Made by a program: the position numbers and the translations under genes
The notes under the pieces: generated by a model
Seen by the model: the letters and a program-made list of their open reading frames with translations, nothing else
Databases searched by the model: none
Told to the model about the DNA's origin: nothing
Shown: positions 38,001 through 50,000 of the stretch, one piece after another
Layout of the letters: every line of letters begins with the position of its first letter
Position numbering within the stretch: the stretch's first letter is position 1
Assembly (NCBI GenBank): GCA_963662175.1
Contig: OY759214.1
Location: 14,694,001-14,758,000, forward strand
Origin: Aradus depressus
Taxonomy: Eukaryota; Arthropoda; Insecta; Hemiptera; Aradidae
Direction of reading: 5' to 3'
DNA: 64,000 bases

Positions 38001-41000
38001 TGAGCGAGTACGCCTCTCCCCTCCTTCCCAACCTCGCAACCCTCAACTCTTTCGCTATTTGAAAATTTTATTTATCGCCGTTATTCCTAAAAAATGTATT
38101 TAATAAATAATAATTAAAACGTCTTTCATATAGATTCAGTAACTTTTTCATGTAGGATGAATAGTAACCCCATCTATTTTGAAATCATATCTATTCTAAA
38201 TGTTATTCCAAAATAGACAGAATTCTAAATATAAAATTTGTTTGAAATATGTTCAGACATTTTGTCGTAGTGCTGACATGAAAGCTAAAAACCACTTGTA
38301 AAGCCTTTATTAATCTAAAATACAACCCAAATAATTTTCCGAAATATCCAATATATAGACAGTCACCATGTTATAATTGTATTTACAAGTATTACATTTT
38401 TCTAGATTCTTAGTTCAGTCCATAAGTAATATTCCATTTTTGATAAATCTTCAATATCTCTAAAAAATGTTTATTCAAATTAAAAAATAATAGTTTAATA
38501 TGATGAAATACACACAACTAAATAAAATAATGTTATTACCACTTTTATAATATTATTACTGAGAGCAACAGTAAGACTGTATTCTATAATATTAATTATT
38601 GTATGTATGTAGACAGTTATAGCTTTTAAATAATCTAAAATATTAAACATAATTAAAACATTTAAATAAATTGTACCTGTTGAATATTGAATGAAATTAT
38701 TGGGTAGGTTTTATTATTATTATTATTAAAATGCGAGTGTATTGTCACTAAAATATTGGAACACTTATGAAGTGTTTTTTTTTTTCTATTATTATTATTT
38801 TTCCTATGTTCCGAATATTGTGACCTATGCACGAATGATATTTTCAAGGGGTTTTGGGGCTTATTATTTTTTTTAAATGGCCTATTTCATGCTATTTAAA
38901 TTAAATTTTTTTTCTTTCAAAAATAAGTGTAAAATATATTTAAAAATAAAAAAAAAAGTTGAGACTGATTAAAGTTTAATAAACTAATTTCTAGAATAAA
39001 TAATGAAAGGTAAAGGTTTTTTATTTATTTTCTAAAATAAAAAACGCGAATTTCAAACTAGTCGTTAAGTGTTGTTAATTGCATAAGTTTATTGTATAGG
39101 TAAGTTGATGGTAAATTAATAAATTATGATTTTTCTTATATTAATTAGGATTATTATTATATGGCGGTTAATTAATTAATATTATCTGATTTTTAAAAAA
39201 TTAAGATTTTAAAATCAATATTTAGAAAGCGGAAAGCATTTATGTAAATAACAGACAGAGTTATATGAAATTTAAACAATTTTTATCTTTTTTTTTGTGG
39301 GGCGTATTCACTTTTTCTTTATTCTATTGATTCATATTGTTGAATTTTTCCTTCTTTCAAGTTGTCTCTTGTTTCTTTTACAATTGAAAGAAAAGCTGTA
39401 TTAAAAAAAACCAAAAAAAAAAAAAAAACATATATTGTAAAAATAATTAAAATTAAATAATTTGAAATAAAATAAAATAGTAATAACTTATTATCGATCG
39501 AATTGCTCAAAAATAATAGTATGTATTTACTAATAATTTTAAGATAACTTTATTATAAAAAGTGAAAGAGAGAAGTTGGTTTTGCGCTTTGAGGTTGTGA
39601 TATATATGTAAATATATATATTATAGCCCGTATATTATACTATATTAGAAATGCAATAAAAAAAAAAATTAGCATAATTTAAAAAGGATAAGTTAAAAAA
39701 TGATCTCTGTTTTATATAAAATATTTAAATCTTATGGATCATTTCTCTCCAAACGATCTGGTGGTCGGACATTGATATCTTACAGTTTTTTGAAAATCAC
39801 TCAGTACTCTTTGTTTAAGTCACATTTTTTTTTTGTTTTTACAAAAGACATTGATACCTTGAGAACAGCAGCTATCCATCCATATTCACGCTTTATATAA
39901 ATATTATATCATATATAAAGGGGGTAACTCAGAGGTAGCCTGCTCGTCTACTGAGCGCAAGATTGTGTATTTGAAACCCGTGCGAGGCCCTCAGGGAAGT
40001 GAAAAAAATCTTGAGCACACCGTCCTTCGGATGGGGTGTAAAGCGACGATCCCAAGCCTGTGCAATGTCAGTTACTCGTTAAAGATCACCTGTCGTAGGT
40101 GAATAAATCTAGATAGACAAAATATAGGACCCCCACATCGGGCTTTCGTCCACCAGAGCGATGAAAGCTCAGATAGTAGGCGATATGACCTCGTTGTTAA
40201 AACCAGGCCTTAAGTCACAATTCCTAACTAACTATATACACACAAAGATTCAAATAATGAGGTTTTCGAATCGAATCGAAAATGGCAAGGTTCCTTCTAC
40301 AGATTTGAAATGCTTGGAATCTGCAAAAATATACTTTTGTTTCATCTAAATGAGCAAAATAAGTAAAATCATTTATATTGGAGATCCGGGTTTCATAATA
40401 ACACCGTTAATATAATGTTCACTTGAAGGACAATGTCAAAACCAGAACTATTTATGGGAGAGAGGATACATTCACGTTTGAGTACACTATTTCTAGATAT
40501 TTTTAACATTGACTTATAGAAGAATAAGTGAAGTAAGGGTTCATGAAGTTTTTTTTAGAAAATATCCTTTACCTTTGGGGTTATATTATCAATATTTTTT
40601 TGTTGAAGTTATCTGATTTTGGAATTAACTTTGCGTTAATCTGTTTTTTGAAATTATAACAAAAAATTGCGCTTTTAAGTACCAATACCACGCTAAGTTT
40701 GATAGATTGCTTTTGTAAGTTCGGTAACATATAGACTTTTTGTTTTTTTACAATTTGCCAACAAATTTAGAATAAAAATTTTAAAATTAATTTTAATAAA
40801 AATATTGTTTCAACATCTTCTGGAGGATGTCTTCTAACATATCTTTGTGCATACAAATTTGTCAAGAATATTGTGTGATTTTCATAAAATTTGAAGACAA
40901 TGTCCAACCATCAAATTAGATTTGATATGGAATGACTCGTATATATTTTTTGGTTTGAATGAAAATTTAAAAACAATAATTATATTGAGTTTAATGCATA

Positions 41001-44000
41001 CATTTTTATCAAATAAGAATTATTGTGTGTACATATATATATATATTATATATATTTGTAAACATTAATTTTCATTAGTGAGGGAATGCCTGATAATTTT
41101 GACAGAATTTGTGTGCGATTTTTTTAAACGGAAATATAATGTTTGAAATTGTTTACAAAATATTCATATCTTTCTTAGTATATATTGTATGAATATGACA
41201 GTTTCTTCATGCAAATGTTCCTAACTTTTTTTTGTAGTTAAGTTTTTGTAAAAAAGTCGCATATAAATTCTGTCCCTTAAGTAGTATTGAAATGATAAAT
41301 AGTTTTTGCAAAACAATTTTTTTTCTTTTTTCTACGTTTTTGTAAATGTTTTTCTATATAGAAGGGGGGGGCCTCTTCTTGAAATTTTTTTTTAAGTTTA
41401 TTTATTTTTGTCATAACTTTTTTTTGTTTTTTTACTGTTAATAAGTTCATTATGAAAAAAAAACCCGTCTCCAAAAATCTTTTTTTTTTTAAATATCCTT
41501 ACTCCCTTTCCTGTCTTGTGATATCCTTGAAAATATTTTCTTTCTGTCTCAGTTCTCCAACTACTTTTTATAGTTTATATTTATTTTATTGGTAAATTAG
41601 GTAGAGAGAATAATACCGTATTTAATCACTTTTTCACGTACACACATACAAAAATGCATCAAAGGTTATGTTTTATATGATATTATCTAAAAAGAAATAA
41701 CATGGATATTATTTTTTTAATAGAATATTTTTTCTTTGCCTACTTAAAAAAATATAATAATAATTAATTTGAATAATAAATTATATAAAATTAAATTATA
41801 TGGCAATCAAATTTTTAATAATAGTTATTGTGTCATTTGGGAAGGGGAAACATGGTGTGGGGGAAAAAGAATATAACTATGTAATTCCTATTTACATTTA
41901 AAAAAAAAATGTATTTAATGAAAAAATTGCTGACAATTAGGATTCGAAGTAGAATTTTCCGATTATTTAGAAAAAAGTTTGTATATTTTATACTGCTATT
42001 AATAAAATGTTATTACACGTTAGAATGTCTGTCTTTGTTATTGTTACTGATTGTACAATAATTATGATGGGTTATCAATAAGAATTTAGAAAAATTGTAT
42101 TTATAAATAAAAGTATTATTGCTTCTTATTTCATTTTTCCATTTGGCGAACCGCGAATGTTTTGGTATATATCAAAATCGGGATTTGAAATTACTAAATT
42201 ATGGCAGGGTACAGCAATTGACGCGTTTCATTACTATATATTCAGTTATTAGGAATAATTATAAACGCAATGTCTTTCAGTTTACTCAATATTGTTATAA
42301 ATGTACACTCATACATAGAAGCACGTATACAAACTTAACTGTTGCCAGGGTCCAGGGTACATTGGGTACATCTTTCGAAGGAACCTTACTCGAAAATTGA
42401 GATTTAAACTTTCAAAGCTGTTAAACTATCCCAAAATCAAGAATTATACAAAAATAGGTCTTCTCTATGTTTGATTCTTTACAAACGGTTTTCTCGAAAA
42501 TTGAATTAATATCAGTCTGTGATTCTGTAATTCTATATTTTATTTAACGCGCACAATTTACTTCTTCCTTACATTTTTCTACTTCTTCAAATTCAGTAGC
42601 CTAAATTTTTTTTTTCTTGTCCAAAAGTGTATGATGTTACAAGTCTTCCACGTTAAATTTCTTCCACTATTCTTTATTTATTTTTTTGGCAACTTGTAAT
42701 TAATTTGTATTTGTTCCTTTTTTATTTATTTTTTATTTCTTCTGTGATTTTTTTTTCTCCTTAATTTCTTCCACTTCTTTGCTTTTATCTCACACTTCCA
42801 AAGTGAATTCCAACATCCATAGAAATCCTTCCCCAGTGGCCCCCCCTTCGCCCCCCTCACTTCAAATTAACATTTACGAAAAATATATTAACATTCCTTT
42901 TCATTAATTTTGTTTTTTCTTTTCTTTTTTTAGTTTTTCTTATCTAAAAGAAATGAAATAAAATTAAATAAGTTCCTTCACTTTTAACTATTAATGTAAA
43001 CAAAAAATTGTATATAGTAAATTATATAATTAATATAAATAAATAGCATAAAAAAAATTGCTTTTCTTTTTTTCTTTATATAAATGAAAGGAAGATAAAA
43101 ATTAAAACATTGTTTAAATAAAAAAAAATTCAAAACACGTGTATTAATTTACAATATGAATTCGAGGGGGGAGAAGTTGGTAATAAATTATTCATTATTA
43201 ATTTTTTTAAGCCAGTAAATCTTGTCTAGTTTTATAATATTGAAGAAAAAGGTTAGATGCATTTTTCCCATCGTTTTAGAATAATTAAACACTCGAATCG
43301 TCTCCCGTATTCCACTGGTAAAATATTTCTTTTTGATTAGTTTGTAGAAAACTATTATTATTTTTTTATTTACGTATGCTTTTTGGCTTGTCTTCCCCAT
43401 TTTTATTATATTACAAATATATTTTTATCTAAATTTAATTATCAACATTTAAGACGCCATTCTTACTCACTCCAGTACTACTTCTCTTCATTCCTTCGTA
43501 TTTTTTTCTTTCATTTACTTCATTTGTTAGAGTAACTGTACAAAAGCGGAAACTGACAGAAAGATAAGTTAAAAGGAGTATTTCGCTTTATCAGTTTTTT
43601 ATTTAAACAAATAATATTAAATATATTGATCAAAAAACAATGTTTTTTCATTGATCATATATACCATATATTTATACATATATGTATATATATTTTTGTT
43701 TTTTTTTTCTTTCAATTCTCATCATATATACCTACATGCCATGTACAAATGTCATATTTGTTGTAAATTGATTAATTAAAAATATTAAAAAGAAAATTTA
43801 TTTAATTATAAAAATCGACTTTTTTTTTCATATTATACTTTTTTTTTTTTTATTTCCCCTTTCCATTTCTCATCTCTTATTTTATTTATTTATTTTTTTA
43901 GAGTGATTATTCACTGATATATTTTTTTCAAATAATTTTGTTTGAGAAAATTTATATTTATTATTAACAAAATCCCTTTCAAATTCTGGCATCCATTTCC

Positions 44001-47000
44001 TTACTCATCCTTCCTTCTAGGGGGCGGGTTTTCAATAATGTAAATGTGTAATAATCTAGTACATGTGTACAAATTACATTCTTCTTTAGTTTTAAAATTA
44101 TTTTTGAATGTTCATTCAAGTAATTATCTGTAATGAATGACAACAAATAATCACTATTTTTACTGTTTATATAATTATGTATTGAATTATTTTTCAATTA
44201 TTATTTATATTACAGTTCATGAAATGATTATGAATAGTGCCCTATTGGCAGAAATTATATAATTTTGAAGTAGAGGCTCCCTCTGTATTTAAATTAGTTT
44301 TCCTGAATATTAATTATGTTTGTTTTTATTTGTTGTAATAATTTTTAGTGTTTGTTTGTATATTGTATTATTCTATGTGTTGAAAAAAAAAAAGAAAAAA
44401 AGTAGGCTGGCAAATTATAAGATTGACAGACAGTACCTACTATTCTGTTCACTTTCTTCGTTTCAACGAAAAGAACAATATTCAATTATTATGAAGATAC
44501 GAAGAACGAAATTTGTTCCAGTACTGGGAGTTGGAAGTAGACTTTGTTGGATAATCAAATGTCTGAGAAGTTGAACAGAAGAGAGCTGTTTAACGCAGAA
44601 AGCGTGAAGGGGTTCATTGTACCACTAAGGATTCATGCCACTTTTCCCAACTACACGGAGTATAGGGAAGGTTATGTAATCTGTCAGAAATGTTTATATT
44701 TATATTTCCGACCTGTTTATTGTGTGTCTGTGAACACGATAACTCCCGATAGAATGAATTTATCGATAATAAAGTTTATCTGGCTATATAGAACCCCATA
44801 GGGACAACACTTACTGATTTTTAACCATATCGGCCAAACGGGAGGGGGGTTAGGTGGGGGTTGACAAAACAAAAAAAAATTGTAATAATTGTATTACATG
44901 ATGTAATGTATCGATATGAAATTTTATATTTAAATTCACATCCTCATTAGGACGTCACCTATTACTTTTCAGTGAAATCTACCGTAAAGAAGAAAGAGGG
45001 GGAATCAGAGGTAGGGCTCAACTTTTAAAAACCCTAATAACTGCTGATGTAATAAATGTATCGTCACCAAAATTAAGTGTGAGAATTTATAGGTTTCGGT
45101 ATTTTACATAGGAGGGATTTATTTCTTAATTTTTTTTAAGATGGAGTTATTTTTATGATGTAGCTGTCCTAATTTATCCCCCAATGACAAAGTTAATTCT
45201 GTGAAAAACGAACCAAGACTGAGTCTCTTTTTTTACAAAGCCAACATGTCTTATTATCTGGGTGGTAAAAAAATAACATGAGCACGTCTTCCTTCGGATG
45301 GGACTTTAAGCGGTGGTTCCGAACCAGTGCGATATCAGTTACCTTGTTGAAGAGCCCTTATTAATCTTGGGTAAGCAACTCAGTCTCCCAGGTTTCTTAA
45401 CGAATCTGAGAATGCTCCCATGGTCCAGTCTTCTATGACCATATCTTTGTCGAAAATTTTGAGTATATCTATATGCCCAGGAAGTGTGCTCTCTCCATCT
45501 CCACATCTATCACAGGTGGGACTGTCCTTGACCCCTACAGTGTGTAGCTGTCTATTGAACGGATCGTGGTCCTGTGAGGACTCCAGTTAGTTGCCGAAGC
45601 TCGTTCCTTTTGAGGTTCAGGATCCCATCTTCCAACACCTTGGAATCTTCATCCATAAACATCTTTGACTGTCTGCATGTGGTTGTTTCTCTCCACGACT
45701 GCACCAAAATGTCCCTAGTTCACTTTTTAACCTGGGTTCGGTATACCTGTCGGGATATTTCTAGTATTCGCTCTGGCCCCATGAAAGGCTTACTTGAACC
45801 TTCCTTGTCCAGTCGGTCTGCTTCCTCGTTTCCCTGAATCTCCGTGTGACCGCGGACCCAGTAGAGTTCAACTTACTTGTAGTTTCCTGAAGGTATTTGC
45901 CAGCAAGTGCTTGGAGTGCTGCACCCCCATAGGCTATATGACCTCAAGGCTCTGGCGTTTTTCACCAAAACAAATCGAAATTATTATTATTGGCTGCTTA
46001 CAAAACATACATTCTATTAGTTCAAGGGTTATAAATCGTATGCATATATTCATTTTCTACCGTGGTAGAAAAGTAAGGTGCATACCAAATGAAGTGAGAT
46101 GAATCGTTAGTGGTACAAAATCTCCGAAGTAACGGGAGAAGAAAATATAACTGTATAACTTCATTCAGACTGAAAGGAACGCAAGAATGATTGGATCTGG
46201 AGTTCAGGAAACAGAGGTTTTAGCTCAACAACAGAGGGACCATTAGCATCGTTTGCCCGACTCATCATTTTTGATCGGGGGCTGACCGATATTCGCCCCA
46301 CTCTTCTCTCCACCACAACTGGGGATACATAAATGCTAGTCAGTTGCTCTTTAGTCATTTTAGAGCCATATACTCAAATTTCCAATAGCACTTTGAGACT
46401 TGCTTGAATGAAGAGAAATATACTCATTGCAGATTATCTTTCGGATGTCAAGAAGAATATTGCATTTATTTTCATTGTGTTAATATTTAGTGACCAATGC
46501 AGGACAAGTTTGCTGGTATGATAGTTAAATTCATTATCTTCTGGGGTATATGATGGAGTGCTATATATATATTGGTGGCCCTAAAAGTGGTAGTGATCAG
46601 CAGGCACTGAAAAGGAGAGATATCCCATAGAAACTAATCTTGACGCGATCAACTAGGTTGTTGAGAGTCAAAAAGATTTGATTAGCGTCCTGAATAATAA
46701 AAGAACAATTCTGATCAGCTCCGGATGACATTGGTCGGGTACGTAAAAGAACACTTCGCTCTTTAGAAAATGGGTGTTGTTCCTGATCCATTCTGTTGAA
46801 GATGTGAAAAGAGATCTAGGAAACTATGTTATATATGGATGTACATGGAGGCGATCCTCAACTCAGGAGAATTCAAGTGATAGAATTTCGAACAGGAATT
46901 CATTAAAGAGATAGGTTTTTGGTTTTTTCTCAGTGGAGGGAGAGAAGGACACGCTTCCATTTATAGGCAAACATTAAGAAATGGTTTGTAACGGGAAAGG

Positions 47001-50000
47001 GTCTACGTGATTAGGCAGGTTCAGGTGCTGGAGATGTTTGCAAGGTTGTATTTGGTTGTATCATATGAAGTATTCGTTTCAAAGAGTTGTACACCTGACC
47101 TATATACTACTTTCCTTTCTTCTAATGACGCCTTGTTCTTATTGAAGAAATTCATTGTCTTCAAATGATTTTAAACTCATAATGCCGTTGAAGATACTAC
47201 TCAAACAGCATCAAGCGAGAACGGTTCTGAAAAGTTGGAAGAAGGACCTGAAGGAGTGGCAGACCAGAATCTTGAGTGAACGATATTGAACTGATAAGAG
47301 CTCTCTCAAATCAAGTGATGGAGATATTGGGATGAGCTGTCTGACAGTTTGAAGTACTCGTGTCTAAACTGGAAGTTCTTTTCGAGTCTCCATTGGCATT
47401 TCCAATTTTCATTGACACTAGTGACAGGTTTAAAAAAAAAAAAAAACTGCCACGTATAACCTTACTACCCGTTGCCATAATTGTTTTTGATCCTTTCTTG
47501 TTATTAATCGTAAAAACTAACATTTCATATGTTACCACCTTCAACGTGAAGGCTGATTAAGGGAGACTGGTATACCACATAGTGAACGAAAGCTGGTGAC
47601 AAAGCTAGTTCAAGCCTGTACGGCACTTTGAGACAGCTACCAACTCGGATTCCTTCACTAGCAACGAAAGCGCTTTGATAAAAAAAAACATTCAGATATG
47701 AGTAACTTTATACATGATTCGCTCTCTAGACGATGAATGGAGGGAAGAACATTTTCATGAAGCGAAGTATCAAATGATTTGGATCAAGGGAGTGGAATTT
47801 GATAAAAATCCACTGTAACACTTCAAAGAACGTTGTGTTGTTAGAAAGATGAGCAGCGGTGGACCCTCATTTATTATGTGCCGAACAATGCTAGGCATTA
47901 CTGCCAGTATGTGTCGTCCAACAGTCTTTTTTTCTTCCCCTTCTTGAAGATACATAAATATAATTATGTTGATAAATGACAAATGGTAACAATTATTTAT
48001 TTATTGTGGTTTTAGGGCGAAAAACTAACTATCAAATGGTAACAAAATGAATATCTTGGAATATCGCTATGGAAACCTTTGGAAAGCACTGCTCTATTAA
48101 TATTCCTTTTAGAAATAGTAATTAGGATACATTTTTACATTACAATCAAAATTTTTTTTGAAGACAAAACAATTATTTTATTTTTAGTTATTTAAAACAG
48201 GTAAGTATATCAGTTTACTTATTAAATATAACATTAGATTGTAAAAACGTATTTAGAAAAGTGCTGCTTCAGTTTATCTATCGTTATGATTTAAGTATTG
48301 AATTTGGGATGTAGAATAAAATGGCACAATTTTGCGCAACTGCTCACTAAAACAATGGTAAAATAATAAAAGAGCAGCAGACACATAACATGCCTTAAAT
48401 GTGACAAAAAGTGTTTATTAATCACAAGTATATTATAAGTAAGAATACGCAAAGAATTACTTTTTTTAATTTTCGCTATATTGGTCAGAATTCCATACCT
48501 ATAGTTTGGCCTCTTACAGCATTATCTACTGTTTTGCTTTAACCATCTTGTGCGAAATGAGATTGGGCTATAGTATTATTCTTTCATTGATAAGGAGAGT
48601 TTCTTTTAGAATATTTTTGTACTTTATATATATTATCTGGAAGTATACAATGTGAAGGAATCAAGGAGAGAAGGCATAATCGCAAGGCAGCTGAAGTTAA
48701 TATTCAAATGTAAAAATGGTATCTACCCAATTATGAAAAAGATAACTCAATTTGAAAGAAAATATCAGTTACTGCAACTCATTTTTGGAAACTTCTGAGT
48801 AGAGAAACGCGGAATACATATTGTGGGAACTTCGTTTTCAATTTTTTATACATATACTTTAAGAAAGTATTGTAATCGTGCGAAAATCCGAGATCGAGCT
48901 TTCAATGGAGTTTAAAGTTTCAAGGTCCTTTGTTTTGTCAATTTTCATAATGTCTGTCTGTGCGTGCGTATGTATATATCTAATGGAAAGTTGTGAGCGT
49001 CCTAACACAGAAACAATTGTAGATATGAACGTGAAATTTGGAATAAAGAGGTCATATGTGCTAACTTAGATCTGATTAGATTTACTTCCAATTCGGACGA
49101 ACATTGAGACTACTTTACTTCGGGGCCTAATTACGTTTTACAAGAAACCTCTTATATTAAAAAAAAAAAAATAAGTTCTTTGAATCGAAGAAGAAACGTG
49201 TCATTGTTCACCTTTTCTCTTCCGTCAATGGGCCAACGAACCCTGGCGTAACCCTGAGAGTAACGTTTTTTTTTTCTCAGGGATCAAATCAAAATTAGGT
49301 AGGGAGACAATTGATTGTTGCAAAATGACAGATTCAAAATTGGACTGAAAAAATATAGACAGAGCTAAATTAACTACTAAGTATAGCATATTCTAGTAAG
49401 CTTATGACCATTTGTCCCGAGACCAAGGAAATAGAAGAACTGGAAACAGTCTTCGTACCCAAACAATTCAGGAACAATAATACCGAATATCTTAGAGAAA
49501 TACCCCAGCTATTACGCGTAGATCATATGAGCCTAATAAAAAAAAAGTAAAAGTTCTAGAGAAAAGTTTATATGAATAACGATATTTGGCAGGTCGTCCA
49601 GTGCTTTTTTTAAAATATTGTTTATTCCACAATAAAGGAATACATAAACTGCAGGTTTTTGCATTACACCACAGGGTTACACCATTACACCATAAACTAA
49701 GCAAACTAAACCTTAGAATGGTGTAATGTCAAAACCCTAGTTTGTTTTCTTTATTCATTATGAGAGCTTGTGCAACGTATATAATGAAACTTTTAGTGCC
49801 TTGCGAATATGAAAAATTAATAAATTATGAAGTTATGGTTAAGCGAATAGAGTTTTGTGAAAGATAATTCTTGCTTCGAGTTGGTGTCTGATAAATAGTT
49901 CTTATCCAGGACTTACAGCTGCATCACTAAAATACTTTCGAGGTAAGATTTAAGATTATGATAGTCATGAGATGGGTGTTTTTTTTTTTTGTTTTTTTTG

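Noticed and set aside
46161..47982. Possible endogenous viral or gene fragment in the giant intron
   Set aside because: Open stretches are short, on both strands and match nothing I recognise; kept only as an unclassified block.
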